NCBI GenBank assembly: GCA_017619355.1
Contig: JAFZSO010000059.1
Span: 62,001 to 126,000, forward strand
Length of the DNA stretch: 64,000 bases
Origin: Muribaculaceae bacterium
Lineage (GTDB): Bacteria; Bacteroidota; Bacteroidia; Bacteroidales; Muribaculaceae
Reading direction: 5' to 3'
Each line of letters starts with the position of its first letter. The stretch's first letter is position 1. The notes below the pieces were generated by a model, which did no database searches, was not told where the DNA came from, and worked only from the letters and a program-made list of their open reading frames with translations. Below, one piece after another: positions 8,184 to 17,774 of the stretch. A program made the position numbers and the translations under genes.

Positions 8184-9179
8184 ATGATGAAAAAGTTGAT
8201 GATGATGGTGGCCCTGTGTGGGGCAGTGGCGCTGGCTGCATGTAACGGCGGCAGCGGTAAGGGTGGCAACGGCAGGTTGCCGGAGTCGAACAGTGGCTAT
8301 ACCGACGAGGAACTGGAGAATATCATGAACCAGAACAGCCCGTTGCGTCAGGGGGTGAACTACTTCCACAGCAAGTCGATGGACTACTCGGTGCAGTATC
8401 CTGTGTCGTTCGTCGACTTCAAGAAAGATGGCGACAGCGGTTTCAGTTGCCACTCCAAGGATGGCGTGGCGAGCATCAAGGCGTGGGGCGAACCATGTAA
8501 TATGCCTCTCGAGGACCTGTTTGCCAGCCGTTTGGCCGCCTATAACGAAAAAGGCGCCGAGGTAGATGAATCGGAACTTGACGATGATGACTCGTTTGAG
8601 ATAGTGGGCACTCTGAAGGACAAACAGTTTTATGAGCGCACCATCTTGAACGCGGGCAAGAGCGCCACCTTCTATTATGAGTTTGACACAGCCGAGCGCG
8701 ACGACATCGATCCTGAGGCCATCTACTCGTCGTTGGGATTTGACCTGGGCGAGACGCTGGCACCCGGCGCACCTCCAGTTCAAGCCAAACCCAAAAAGGT
8801 GGACCCCAATGCGGTGGCACAGGTGGCGTACGTGGGCAAGTGGCACACTTTCTCGACGATGACTAGCGACGACTTTTTCAAGAAATACCCCGAATTCAAG
8901 GAGGTTAACTCGTGGGAGGCACGCACCGACGGCGACGAGGTGTATTTTGTGCTTGCTGCCGATGAAAATGTCAAAATCACGGTGAAGAACACCGATACGG
9001 GCGAACGCCTTTACAACCGCGACGGCCGGCCGCTCATCGTGAAGTGCAACAAGGACGGCAAACCCAATGTGGAGATTACCATCATCTCCAAAAACGGCAA
9101 AATCACCCGCTATGTGCCTCAGCACGACGAGAACGACCAACTCATCACCACACCCGGCATCAATGATATGACCAGATGA
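8184..9179 (+). CDS. Hypothetical lipoprotein
   Basis: A 331-residue protein with a type II signal peptide (MMKKLMMMVALCG...) and lipobox LAAC at about residues 17-20, so it is probably lipid-anchored. A Gly/Asn-rich spacer follows. Residues about 60-200 (YSVQYPVSFVDF, SKDGVASIKAWGE) look like a small alpha/beta fold of the PsbP-like type; the C-terminal third repeats beta-rich VKNTDTGERLYNRDG-like text. No enzyme motif is visible. It starts 80 nt after the esterase and has no obvious promoter of its own, so the two may be co-transcribed. I do not recognise the family. Confidence 0.75.
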   Translation: MMKKLMMMVALCGAVALAACNGGSGKGGNGRLPESNSGYTDEELENIMNQNSPLRQGVNYFHSKSMDYSVQYPVSFVDFKKDGDSGFSCHSKDGVASIKAWGEPCNMPLEDLFASRLAAYNEKGAEVDESELDDDDSFEIVGTLKDKQFYERTILNAGKSATFYYEFDTAERDDIDPEAIYSSLGFDLGETLAPGAPPVQAKPKKVDPNAVAQVAYVGKWHTFSTMTSDDFFKKYPEFKEVNSWEARTDGDEVYFVLAADENVKITVKNTDTGERLYNRDGRPLIVKCNKDGKPNVEITIISKNGKITRYVPQHDENDQLITTPGINDMTR

Positions 9180-9207
9180 GGGATTAGGGATGAGTGATTA
9201 ATGAATG

Positions 9208-9249
9208 AAAAAAGGCATGTCTCCTGGAGTGAGATGTGCCTTATTTCTT
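9208..9249. terminator. Bidirectional terminator between the lipoprotein gene and ruvC
   Basis: The stem AAGGCATGTCTC/GAGATGTGCCTT, with G-T pairs, has an A-run on its left and a T-rich stretch on its right. It lies between convergent genes and overlaps the ruvC stop codon (9241-9243). Confidence 0.65.
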
Positions 9250-9852
9250 GCTCTTGGGGTTAGATGGAGATTGGGGTGACTTGACTTTGTCGGGGTGCTG
9301 GGTGATGAAGGCCTTCCAGGATTGCGGGCCGCGGGCAAACTCGGGTTTCTGCCGCTCGTAGAAGTGACACAGCGCGGCGGCGAGCGCGTCGGTGGCATCG
9401 AGGAAGTCGGGCATCTGTTCCTTGTCGATTTTAAGGATGTGCTGCAGCATGCTGGCCACCTGCTCCTTGCTGGCGGCACCATTGCCAGTGATGGCCTGCT
9501 TGATTTTGCGTGGCTCGTACTCGGCAATGGGCACCTCGTGGTTGAGTGCGGCCGCCATAGCCACTCCCTGTGCGCGGCCCAGTTTGAGCATCGACTGCAC
9601 ATTCTTGCCATAGAAAGGCGCCTCGATGGCCATCTCGTCGGGCAGATACTGGTTGATGAGTCCCGTCACACGCTCGAAGATGCGGTGCAGACGCATATAG
9701 TGGTCTTCCATGCGGCTCAGCTTGAGCACGCCCATGGCAATGAGCGAGGGCGTCTTGCCGTTGACCCCCAGGATGCCATAGCCCATGACATTGGTGCCAG
9801 GGTCGATGCCTATGAAGATGTGCTCGTAGTTGCTGATGTCGTTGGTGTCCAT
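9241..9852 (-). CDS. ruvC: Holliday junction endonuclease RuvC
   Basis: A 203-residue resolvase. The first catalytic Asp sits in [13 protein letters not shown] near the N-terminus, the Glu in [13 protein letters not shown], and the C-terminal Asp pair in [15 protein letters not shown]. The RNase H-like core is complete, followed by a 30-residue Ser/Pro/Lys tail not needed for the fold. RuvC cuts four-way junctions after RuvAB branch migration. The start is 2 nt from the stop of the upstream membrane-protein gene, so it is the last gene of a three-gene operon with a GtrB-type glycosyltransferase. Confidence 0.96.
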   Translation of the reverse strand: MDTNDISNYEHIFIGIDPGTNVMGYGILGVNGKTPSLIAMGVLKLSRMEDHYMRLHRIFERVTGLINQYLPDEMAIEAPFYGKNVQSMLKLGRAQGVAMAAALNHEVPIAEYEPRKIKQAITGNGAASKEQVASMLQHILKIDKEQMPDFLDATDALAAALCHFYERQKPEFARGPQSWKAFITQHPDKVKSPQSPSNPKSKK

Positions 9853-9854
9853 AA

Positions 9855-11534
9855 TCAGGGGATGGTGTCGAGGTTACATTGAATGGTGACGCTGGCCTGT
9901 TTGCCATTATCAATCACGGGGATGGATAGGGTGCTCACATCGTCTTCCACGGCGGGAATCACGAGATAGGTGCTGCCATTGTGAGTGATGGCGAAGAAAC
10001 TCATGCGGTTGTGCTCCTTGAGCGCGCCTTGCAGGTTATATTGCTTGGCGGTGCCACGGGTGAGGCGGTTGTCGCCCTGGCGCAGGTCAAAGTTCATGAA
10101 CACGGCGGCGGGCAGCACATTCTCCTGCTTGATGGGAATGATAGAGAAACTGCGATTGGGCAGCACATAGAGTTGGCCGATGATGTCGGGGGCCGACGAG
10201 GAGATGCGTGCGGGTTCTGCGCCCTCGAGGAAGTCGGGCTTCTGGTACTGCTCGTAGGCCTCGTCGCGCAGGAAAAGAATCTGTTTCTTGTTGTAGTACT
10301 GCCTGTAGATGCTGTTATAGGAGGTGAAACTCTCGCTGTCGTAGTGAGCCACAGCCACCCAGCGGTTGAGGGGGAACAGGTAGGTGCGCAGCACGCAGTC
10401 GGGGCCAGCAGCGTTAATGTCATGTTCTACCTGGTTGTGGAAGGCAAGGTAGTTGCGAATGGCGCTATGTGCCTTGTAGGCGGGGAAGATGCACGCCAGG
10501 GTGAGCAGGGCGGTGCCTATGGCGAGCACCTTATTGTGACCTTGCAGCCACTGGTAGAGGTATTGTGCCAGTATGATGAAGGCGACGATGGCCGCGTAGA
10601 AGTAAATGCGGTCCTTGCGCGGGTCGTTGAGGGCGATGAGCAAGAGGGTGGAGAAGATGAAAGTGAGCACGGGAATGCTGCGGAAATCGGTCTTGAACCA
10701 CTTTTTGATAAAAGGTGCAACCACCAGCGCCACAATGGCGAGAGCCGGAACAACGAAGTGGGCATAGCGCTTAGCGGTACCCGTGAGCATGGCGATGGGA
10801 GAACCGCCGTGCAGGTCAGTGCCGGCACGGTCCCAGATGGCAGGAGAGGCGAGGATGATTGCCACACCCACCGCATAGGCGAGCATGACGAGCCACAGTC
10901 GCGCGTCGGTAAACCGCTTGTTCAGCACGATGTAGAAGAACAAGGCCGCGAGGGTAGGAAGGCTCACGATTTCGCCCATCTGGCCCGCAATGACGGCAGC
11001 CGGAACCAGCAGGATACCCTCTTTCCAGGATAAGGGCTTGCTTGCCTGATGCCTGACAAAGAGCAGCAGGGCGAGGGTGAAGGTGGCATTCCACATATAG
11101 TTGGTGGCACCGCTAATCCAGAGCATGGTCTCGCCGGGGAAAGGGATGAGCACAAGCACGAACAGCAAGGTGAGGGCGATGACGAAGGGGGAGTTCTTGC
11201 GTGCAATCCAGCGGGTGGTGACATGCAACAGCAGCATGAACACGAGCGTGTTGAGTACATTGAAGATTCCCTTGCCGGTGATGCAGCACAGCAGGCGTGC
11301 CATGATGTCGGCCATGCGTCCGTTAGTATCGTGATACTGTAGGCCTAAGGCATTGAGGCATTCGGGCAGCGACTCTATTCTTTTAAGTCCCTCACCTGAG
11401 GAGGTGTAGAGAAACCCGAGGTCATCGCCTTTGAGCGTGGTGTTGAGGTTGAAGATGAAGAATACGATGCCTGCCACAATGAGCAGTGCAAAATAGATGA
11501 ATCCAGGGTGGATCAGAGAGCGGTTTTTGTCCAT
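9855..11534 (-). CDS. Polytopic membrane protein (DUF6056/GtrC-like)
   Basis: A 559-residue protein with about 11 hydrophobic segments in the first 380 residues and a soluble C-terminal domain of about 170 residues. The motif [10 protein letters not shown] in the first loop and [12 protein letters not shown] are typical of the large DUF6056-like family of Bacteroidetes integral membrane proteins related to polyprenyl-phosphate sugar-dependent glycosyltransferases. The GtrB-like gene lies 12 nt upstream, so together they may decorate a surface glycan, GtrB making an undecaprenyl-phosphate sugar and this protein transferring it. The family name and acceptor are my inference. Confidence 0.7.
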   Translation of the reverse strand: MDKNRSLIHPGFIYFALLIVAGIVFFIFNLNTTLKGDDLGFLYTSSGEGLKRIESLPECLNALGLQYHDTNGRMADIMARLLCCITGKGIFNVLNTLVFMLLLHVTTRWIARKNSPFVIALTLLFVLVLIPFPGETMLWISGATNYMWNATFTLALLLFVRHQASKPLSWKEGILLVPAAVIAGQMGEIVSLPTLAALFFYIVLNKRFTDARLWLVMLAYAVGVAIILASPAIWDRAGTDLHGGSPIAMLTGTAKRYAHFVVPALAIVALVVAPFIKKWFKTDFRSIPVLTFIFSTLLLIALNDPRKDRIYFYAAIVAFIILAQYLYQWLQGHNKVLAIGTALLTLACIFPAYKAHSAIRNYLAFHNQVEHDINAAGPDCVLRTYLFPLNRWVAVAHYDSESFTSYNSIYRQYYNKKQILFLRDEAYEQYQKPDFLEGAEPARISSSAPDIIGQLYVLPNRSFSIIPIKQENVLPAAVFMNFDLRQGDNRLTRGTAKQYNLQGALKEHNRMSFFAITHNGSTYLVIPAVEDDVSTLSIPVIDNGKQASVTIQCNLDTIP

Positions 11535-11546
11535 AGAGCTGCTTTT

Positions 11547-12479
11547 TTAACAACCTTCTTTTTCAGAGATGATATAAACGGGCCTGCGTTTCGATTCCTG
11601 ATAGATGCGTGCGAGGTACTCGCCAATGATGCCGATGGAGAGCAGTTGCACGCCGCCCAGGAACAGGATGAGAATCACCAGGGTGGGGAAGCCCTGCACG
11701 GGGTCGCCCATGATGCAGGTCTTGATGAGGACATATATCATGTAGATGAAGGCGCAGATGGAGACGATGAATCCCAGCACCGTAGAAATGCGCAGGGGGG
11801 CCACCGTGTAGGAAGTGATACCGCTCACTGCGAGGTTCATGAGCTTGAAGAAGTTGAACGATGACTTGCCGGCAACGCGGTCGGCCTGGTCGAAGGTGAT
11901 TTCCTTTTTCTTGAATCCTATCCAGCAGTAGAGTCCCTTGGTGTAGCGCTCGCTTTCACGCATGTTCTTGAGCGCATCGATGCACTTGCGGTCGAGCAGT
12001 CGGAAGTCGCCCACATTGGGCAGAATGTCGATGTTGGTTGATTTCTGCAGCATCTTGTAGTAGGCGAGCGATAGTTTGCGTCGCAGCCACGACTCCTTGC
12101 CGCGGTCGTTGCGCTTGGCATAGACATCTTCAAAGCCATCTTCCCAGTGCTGGAGCATCTCGGGGATGACATGAGGCGGGTGTTGCAGGTCGGCATCCAT
12201 GATTACCAGGCAGTCGCCCGATGCGTGGTCGAAACCGGCAAGCATCGCTTTTTCCTTGCCGAAGTTGCGCGACAGGGAAATGTAGCACACGCGGTCGTCG
12301 GCCGCCCGCAGGCTTTTGCACGCGGCAAGGGTGGCGTCTTTGCTGCCGTCGTCGACGAGTATGAGTTCCCAGTCATATTGAGAGTTGTTGTCCATGAGTT
12401 GCTTGAGTTGCTCGTAGAGCAAGGGCAGTGATTGCTGCTCGTTATAGCATGGGACGAGAATGCTGACCTTCTTTTTCAT
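11547..12479 (-). CDS. Polyprenyl-phosphate glycosyltransferase, GtrB-like GT2
   Basis: A 310-residue GT-A family 2 enzyme. VSILVPCYNEQQSLPLLYEQ opens the domain, LILVDDGSKD and the metal-binding DADLQHPP follow, and two C-terminal transmembrane helices (about 228-290) end in EYLARIYQESKRRPVYII, the hallmark of GtrB/YfdH/DPM1-like proteins. It should transfer a sugar from a nucleotide donor to undecaprenyl phosphate at the inner membrane. It is first in an operon with the polytopic protein and ruvC. A -7 box TATTTTTG is at 12506-12513 with TTTG at 12536-12539. Confidence 0.92.
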   Translation of the reverse strand: MKKKVSILVPCYNEQQSLPLLYEQLKQLMDNNSQYDWELILVDDGSKDATLAACKSLRAADDRVCYISLSRNFGKEKAMLAGFDHASGDCLVIMDADLQHPPHVIPEMLQHWEDGFEDVYAKRNDRGKESWLRRKLSLAYYKMLQKSTNIDILPNVGDFRLLDRKCIDALKNMRESERYTKGLYCWIGFKKKEITFDQADRVAGKSSFNFFKLMNLAVSGITSYTVAPLRISTVLGFIVSICAFIYMIYVLIKTCIMGDPVQGFPTLVILILFLGGVQLLSIGIIGEYLARIYQESKRRPVYIISEKEGC

Positions 12480-12505
12480 TGAGAAAACATTTTATATATA
12501 AAGTG

Positions 12506-12539
12506 CAAAAATACGCATTTTTTCCTTTTTTTCAGCAAA
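12506..12539 (-). promoter_or_regulatory. Promoter of the gtrB-like/ruvC operon
   Basis: Minus strand: TATTTTTG (12506-12513) and TTTG (12536-12539), spacing 22 nt. Confidence 0.5.
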
Positions 12540-12700
12540 AAAACCGATATAAGGCACTTGAGGTCATGAAAAAAAGCAATTTCAGGGGTGATTTAACAAT
12601 TATGTGTTAATAAGGTTAAATGTAAAAATAGGTGGGAAATTGCGCGAATAAATACCTACCTTTGCATAAGAAAATAATCAAGATTAAAAATACAATTCCT

Positions 12701-15700
12701 ATGGCAAAAAGACTCAAATTTTGCGTGTTGATTGCAGCGTTGATGATGGCGCTGGGAATGAATGCGCAGATAACCACGTCGTCGATGGCGGGTGTGGTTG
12801 TAGATGAAAACAATGAAGAGATGGTGGGAGCCACCGTGAGTGCAGTTCACACTCCGTCGGGCACCAAGTACAACGCCGTGTCGAACATGGACGGCCGCTT
12901 CACCATTCAGGGTATGCGCACCGGCGGCCCCTATCGTGTTGAGGTGTCGTATGTGGGCTATCAGCCCAGCGTTTACGACGATGTGTATCTCCAGCTGGGT
13001 AATACCTATCAGTTGCAGGTGAACATGATGACCGACGCCCGTGCACTGGGCGAGGTGGTTGTCACAGGCAAGGGCCGCGAGCAGCAGGCAGGCGCATCGC
13101 GCAACTTCAGCGAGGTGAAGATTGCCGAGGCCGCCACGATTGAGCGTAATGTGTATGATGTGGTGAAGAACATGCCTATGGCCAACCGTTCGAAGATAGG
13201 CGGTATCTCGTTTGCCGGCAGCAACAACCGCTACAACAGTTTCCAGATCGACGGTTCGGTGCAGAACGATGTGTTCGGCCTTGCCTCGAGCGGAACCAAC
13301 GGCGGCCAGGCGAGTGCCAACCCCATCTCGATGGACGCTATCCAGGAAATTCAGGTGGTGATTGCCCCCTTTGATGTGCGTCAGAGCGGCTTCACGGGCG
13401 GTGGTATCAACGCCATCACCAAGCAGGGTAACAACGATTTCCATGCTACCTATTTCACCTATTACAACAACGAGCATTTCTATGGAAAGTATAATGCGTC
13501 GAACAACTATGCGAAGGATCCCCTCACCACGCAGCACTTCTTGACCATTGGCGGTAACATCAGTGGTCCCATCGTGAAGGACAAGCTTTTCTTCTTCGTG
13601 AATGTTGAGAACCACAACGAGAGCTATCCTGGCGGTTTCTATCCGGGCTGCAAGACCGACTACCTGAACCCGCTCGTGGCCGAGGCTATCGTTCAGCGTT
13701 ACTATCAGCTTTCGGGCATCCAGGAGACCTATAACCAGCGCGATGTGAAGCGCAATGCCTTTGAGTTGCTGGCTCGCCTCGACTGGAACATCAATGAGAA
13801 ACATAAACTGGCTCTGCGCTATCAGCTGGGCAACGCCTACGACGACAAGTGGAGTGCAGGCAACACCAGTTACTATTTCAATAACTCCAGCTACCGCTTC
13901 AACAATGTGACCAACAGTTTTGTGGCCGAATTGAACTCCAACTTCAGCAGCAGCGTCTTCAACGAGTTGCGTGCCAATTATACGCGTGTGCGCGATAACC
14001 GTGATGTGCCTTATCAGGGCCCGCTCTTCTGGATGAAGAACATGCCTTCGGGCGACGGCTCGCGCAGCAACATCACCGTGAACCTGGGAACCGAGTACAG
14101 TTCTGGTGCTAACTACCTGAATCAGGACATCTATATGTTTGAAGATAACTTGTCGTGGTACAAGGGTAATCACACTTTCACCTTCGGTACGCACAACGAG
14201 TTCTTCAAGATGCGCAACCTGTTCATCCAGGCTGTGAACGGCGAATGGGTGTTCAACTCGCTGGGTGAATTCGGTATCACGCTCGACGAGGCTGGCAACC
14301 CGCTGACCGACGGCGCAGGCAACTTCGTATATGGCCCCTTCAGCCCCACACAGTTTGTGTTCAAGTGCACCGACCCCACAGTGACTGGCGGCAATCTGCG
14401 CTGGACACCGGTTGTCAAGGCTGGCCAGTTTGGCGTCTATCTGCAGGACAAGTGGGATGCTACCCGCAACTTGCAGTTAACCTATGGTGTGCGCTTCGAT
14501 ATCCCCGTGATGTTCAGCGAACCCACGGTGAACGAGGAGTTTAATGCCTATGCCGCATCCAAGTACCTGGGTGTGAAGGTGGGTGAGATGCCGAGCACGA
14601 AGCTCATGGTATCGCCTCGCTTCGGTTTCCGCTGGTATGCCGACGATGCACACAAGACGCTGTTCCGCGGCGGTTTAGGTCTGTTTACCGGTCGTGTGCC
14701 CTTCGTATGGTTGAGCAATGCCTTCAGCAATACGGGCGTTGAGATTACGGGTACAACCATCAATAATCCTTCACTCATTCCCGAGGTGACGAGCAATCCG
14801 CAAGAGCTCGCCGATGCACTGGGCAAGGGTACCGCTCCCACGCCCGACATCGTGACGGTGAGCCGCAAGTTCCGTTATCCGCAGGTGTTCCGCGCCAACC
14901 TTGCTTGGGAGCAAATCCTGCCCTATGACTGGAAACTGACACTCGAAGGCTTGTATTCAAAGACTTACAACCAGGCTTACTTCAGAAATCTCGCCCTGAC
15001 GCAGAGTGGCAGCATCTATGCCGTGAAGGGTGTTGAGGCAAGTGCCGCCCCGTTCTATTCAGTGGACAACAAGTATTACTCTATTGTGAACCTCGAAAAC
15101 TCCGACAAGGGTTATACCTATAACTTCACAGCCACCATCGAGAAGAAGTTCAACTTCGGTCTTGACCTGCTGGCATCGTACACCTTCGGTTGCTCCAAGT
15201 CGGTGAATGACGGTACCTCTTCGGTGGCCTACAGTAACTGGAAATATAACTATGCCATCGATACTAACGATCCGCGCCTTACCTACTCGTCGTTCGACCA
15301 GCCTCACCGCGTGCTCGTTTCGCTGGGCTACACTTCGCCCAAGTATCTAAATGGCTTGCTGCAGACTAATGTTGCAGTGACTTACAACGGCACCAGCGGC
15401 CAGCGCTACAGCCTGACGATGAGCGAGAACTCTGACTACAACGGCGACGGTTACCGCGGCAACTCGATGCTGTACCTGCCCACCACCGATGAACTCGCCA
15501 ACATGGTGTTCACCAGTTATAATACTAAGGTGAACGGCGAGACCGTGGAGGTGACCCCCGACGCTCAGCGCGCCATGTTCGAGGAATTCCTCTCGACCGA
15601 CGGCTATGCCAAGAATCATCGTGGTCAGTATGCCGAGCGCAACGGCAATGTGGCACCCTTCGAGCACCAGATCGACCTGCATTTTGCCGAGTCGATCTTC

Positions 15701-15952
15701 GCCCTGAAGGAGCGCGGCAGCAAGATTATGCTCACCCTCGACATCCTCAACTTCGCCAACATGCTGAACAAGGAGTGGGGTGCTAACTACAGCGGCGTGT
15801 ACAATGTGTCGCCTTTGAAGTTCACCGGCACTTCCCGCGATGCAAGCGGCGTGTATAGCGCCAAGTATCAGTGGAACGACTACACCGAGCCCAGCAAGGC
15901 CAACATCAGCAGCCGCTGGCACATGCAGGTGGGCGTGAAACTCATCTTCTAA
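12701..15952 (+). CDS. TonB-dependent receptor, Oar-like
   Basis: A 1083-residue outer-membrane protein. A signal peptide (MAKRLKFCVLIAALMMALG, cleavage near NAQ) is followed by a carboxypeptidase-regulatory beta-sandwich (residues about 25-110), a plug domain with GEVVVTG and IAPFDVRQSGFTGGGINAIT (the Oar-type plug signature), and a long beta-barrel ending in LIF. Oar-like receptors in Bacteroidetes import or export unidentified ligands and often track with protein secretion. I set the start at ATG 12701, downstream of a TACCTTTG -7 box (12657-12664), not at the earlier in-frame codon. There is no SusD partner next to it. A strong terminator follows. Confidence 0.92.
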   Translation: MAKRLKFCVLIAALMMALGMNAQITTSSMAGVVVDENNEEMVGATVSAVHTPSGTKYNAVSNMDGRFTIQGMRTGGPYRVEVSYVGYQPSVYDDVYLQLGNTYQLQVNMMTDARALGEVVVTGKGREQQAGASRNFSEVKIAEAATIERNVYDVVKNMPMANRSKIGGISFAGSNNRYNSFQIDGSVQNDVFGLASSGTNGGQASANPISMDAIQEIQVVIAPFDVRQSGFTGGGINAITKQGNNDFHATYFTYYNNEHFYGKYNASNNYAKDPLTTQHFLTIGGNISGPIVKDKLFFFVNVENHNESYPGGFYPGCKTDYLNPLVAEAIVQRYYQLSGIQETYNQRDVKRNAFELLARLDWNINEKHKLALRYQLGNAYDDKWSAGNTSYYFNNSSYRFNNVTNSFVAELNSNFSSSVFNELRANYTRVRDNRDVPYQGPLFWMKNMPSGDGSRSNITVNLGTEYSSGANYLNQDIYMFEDNLSWYKGNHTFTFGTHNEFFKMRNLFIQAVNGEWVFNSLGEFGITLDEAGNPLTDGAGNFVYGPFSPTQFVFKCTDPTVTGGNLRWTPVVKAGQFGVYLQDKWDATRNLQLTYGVRFDIPVMFSEPTVNEEFNAYAASKYLGVKVGEMPSTKLMVSPRFGFRWYADDAHKTLFRGGLGLFTGRVPFVWLSNAFSNTGVEITGTTINNPSLIPEVTSNPQELADALGKGTAPTPDIVTVSRKFRYPQVFRANLAWEQILPYDWKLTLEGLYSKTYNQAYFRNLALTQSGSIYAVKGVEASAAPFYSVDNKYYSIVNLENSDKGYTYNFTATIEKKFNFGLDLLASYTFGCSKSVNDGTSSVAYSNWKYNYAIDTNDPRLTYSSFDQPHRVLVSLGYTSPKYLNGLLQTNVAVTYNGTSGQRYSLTMSENSDYNGDGYRGNSMLYLPTTDELANMVFTSYNTKVNGETVEVTPDAQRAMFEEFLSTDGYAKNHRGQYAERNGNVAPFEHQIDLHFAESIFALKERGSKIMLTLDILNFANMLNKEWGANYSGVYNVSPLKFTGTSRDASGVYSAKYQWNDYTEPSKANISSRWHMQVGVKLIF

Positions 15953-15974
15953 AGGATAACATGTTATTATAACG

Positions 15975-16012
15975 AAAGGGCGGTCGTGTTTGGCCGCCCT
16001 TTGTCTTTCCCT
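15975..16012 (+). terminator. Terminator of the Oar-like receptor gene
   Basis: An 11-bp stem AAAGGGCGGTC (15975-15985) / GGCCGCCCTTT (15992-16002), then a T-rich tail. The next gene's -33 element begins only 5 nt later. Confidence 0.85.
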
Positions 16013-16016
16013 TGAT

Positions 16017-16047
16017 TTTGACGATAACGGAGAAATGACTATATTTG
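16017..16047 (+). promoter_or_regulatory. Promoter of the phosphodiesterase gene
   Basis: TTTG at 16017-16020, 19-nt spacer, TATATTTG at 16040-16047. Confidence 0.75.
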
Positions 16048-16069
16048 TGGGAGCAAAACAATTTGAACA

Positions 16070-17275
16070 ATGATGAAAAAGATATTTGTGACGCTGCTGG
16101 TGGTGCTGGCGGCTGTGAGCGTGAAAGGTGCGGGTCGTGATACCTACACGGTGGTGGTGAGTCTTGACGGTCTGCGCTGGGACTATACCGAGGCCTTTGA
16201 TGTGCCTTTCTTCGACAAGTTGGCACGCGAGGGGGTGAAGGCGGTGATGATGCCGTCGTTCCCGAGCAAGACTTTCCCCAACCACTACACGCTTGCCACG
16301 GGACTGGTTCCTGACCACCACGGCATCGTGGCCAATACCTTCAAGGTGCGCAAAAACGGCAAGGTGTTCTCGCTGGGCAACGACGAGATGCGCAACGACC
16401 CGCAATACTTCGGCGGCGACCCCATCTGGCTCACTGCCAAGCGGCAGGGTGTGAAGACGGCAACGGTGTACTGGGTGGGCAGCGATGTGGCCATCAAGGG
16501 CGACCATGCCGACTACTGGTGGCATTACCAGCACGACAGGCTCACTTTCCCGCAGCGTGTGGATGAGGTGGTCAGGCTGTTGCAACTGCCCGAGGAGGAG
16601 CGTCCGCACCTCATCATGGCCTACTTTGAGGAACCCGATGCCAGTGGCCACAATTATGGCCCCATCAGTGCCCATACCCGCAAGGCGATGGAGCAGATGG
16701 ACAGCACGCTCAACGAAATGTGGAACCGCATCCAGCGGCTTCCTATAGCACAGGAAGTGAACCTGATAGTGCTGGGCGACCATGGCATGACATGGGTTGA
16801 CCCTGAGCGCATGATATATCCGCATGAGTATTTGAAGACGGAGTGGGTGGAGCGCATCACCAACGATTTCCCTGCACTCATCTATGCCAACCGTCATGAC
16901 TATGTCGATTCGATTTACAATGCTTTGCAGGGAGTGGACCACTTGCGCGTGTGGAAGCGGCAGGATGTGCCCGAGTATCTGCACTATGGGAGCAACCCCA
17001 ATGTGGGCGATGTGGTGGTGTTGCCCGATGTGGGCTGGGTGTTTGCCGACCGCAAGTGGAAAGCTGGCGGCACTCATGGCTATGACCACACGGCGAGCGA
17101 CATGCTGGTGGCATTCCGTGCTGTGGGCCCCGACTTCAAGCGTGGCTATGTGAAGGAGGCGAAGTTCCGCAATGTGGACATATATCCGCTGGTAGCCTAC
17201 CTGCTGGGTGTGCAACCTGCCGACAACGACGGCGACATCACCGAGGTGATGGATATGCTGTGGTTGCAGAGGTGA
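16070..17275 (+). CDS. Secreted nucleotide pyrophosphatase/phosphodiesterase (NPP, alkaline phosphatase superfamily)
   Basis: A 401-residue protein with a short signal peptide (residues about 1-20). Metal and nucleophile motifs of the ectonucleotide pyrophosphatase family are in order: VVVSLDGLRWDY, then PSFPSKTFPNHYTLATG with the Thr nucleophile, GDHGMTW for the second metal site and GTHGYDHTASDM near the C-terminus. It should cleave phosphodiester or pyrophosphate bonds of extracellular nucleotides or nucleotide sugars in the periplasm. It is monocistronic, between its own consensus promoter and a repeat-rich gene-free region. Confidence 0.93.
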   Translation: MMKKIFVTLLVVLAAVSVKGAGRDTYTVVVSLDGLRWDYTEAFDVPFFDKLAREGVKAVMMPSFPSKTFPNHYTLATGLVPDHHGIVANTFKVRKNGKVFSLGNDEMRNDPQYFGGDPIWLTAKRQGVKTATVYWVGSDVAIKGDHADYWWHYQHDRLTFPQRVDEVVRLLQLPEEERPHLIMAYFEEPDASGHNYGPISAHTRKAMEQMDSTLNEMWNRIQRLPIAQEVNLIVLGDHGMTWVDPERMIYPHEYLKTEWVERITNDFPALIYANRHDYVDSIYNALQGVDHLRVWKRQDVPEYLHYGSNPNVGDVVVLPDVGWVFADRKWKAGGTHGYDHTASDMLVAFRAVGPDFKRGYVKEAKFRNVDIYPLVAYLLGVQPADNDGDITEVMDMLWLQR

Positions 17276-17294
17276 ATAGCCTGCGAGCAGGCTG
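17276..17294 (+). repeat. Hairpin at the start of a gene-end module
   Basis: Three nt after the phosphodiesterase stop a perfect hairpin AGCCTG-CGAG-CAGGCT (17278-17293) is followed directly by the 14-bp tandem repeat. Confidence 0.6.
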
Positions 17295-17413
17295 GATGAG
17301 GGATTAGGGATTAGTGATGAGAGATTAGTGATGAGAGATTAGTGATGAGGGATTAGTGATGAGGGATTAGTGATGAGGGATTAGTGATGAGGGATTAGTG
17401 ATGAGGGATTAGG
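17295..17413. repeat. 14-bp tandem repeat (GATGAGGGATTAGT)
   Basis: Seven near-identical units of GATGAGRGATTAGT run from 17316 to 17413, preceded by one imperfect copy. Units differ only at one A/G position. The same words (GGATTAGGGAT) occur at 9180-9195 and, inverted, at 36686-36718. Confidence 0.9.
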
Positions 17414-17454
17414 AAGTGTGGTAAGTGTGGGGAATTCTTGTATCAATCCAGAAT

Positions 17455-17774
17455 TGTCCGGTAAAAAAGTCCGTTAGGACTATTAAGAATTTAGGCAGGG
17501 GTGAAGCCGTAGGCGAGAACCCCTGTCAATTAAGCAGATACAGTATTAGTCCCATAGGGACGACAGAATGTGAGTCAATACCTAATTATCTGTCGCCCTT
17601 ACAGGGCTAATCATATTGAATGCCGCTTTAAAACAGGGGTTGCGCTTCGCTCCACCACCTGCCTATTATCTGCCCAGCCCTAACGGGCTTAATAGTAAGC
17701 CCGGTATATTAAAAACTGTTTTAAACAACTTAGACATAGTTGGTTGCCAAATGCCTAAAATTTTTTACCGGACA
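17455..17774. mobile_element. Composite palindromic (REP-like) element with 14-bp inverted termini
   Basis: Perfect inverted repeats TGTCCGGTAAAAAA (17455-17468) and TTTTTTACCGGACA (17761-17774) bound 320 bp that carry a type A element (hairpins AGTCCGTTAGGACT, a CAGGGGT...ACCCCTG long hairpin, AGTCCCATAGGGAC) followed by a type B element in inverted orientation (like 51971-52070). A 16-nt direct repeat, TATCAATCCAGARTTG, flanks it at 17441-17456 and 17778-17793. No open reading frame of note is inside. It is probably non-autonomous, moved by an enzyme encoded elsewhere; that is inference. Confidence 0.65.

Noticed and set aside
12656..14194. 512-residue minus-strand open frame inside the Oar-like receptor gene
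   Set aside because: The plus strand encodes an unmistakable TonB receptor with promoter and terminator. The antisense frame is low in coherence and rich in His/Val/Arg, as expected of shadows of GC-rich genes.
15347..17215. 622-residue minus-strand open frame across two genes
   Set aside because: It spans the 3' end of the receptor gene, a terminator, a promoter and the phosphodiesterase gene; no real gene would do so.
17316..17413. 14-bp repeats considered as a CRISPR or origin iteron array
   Set aside because: Units are contiguous with no spacers, and no DnaA-box cluster or replication gene is near.
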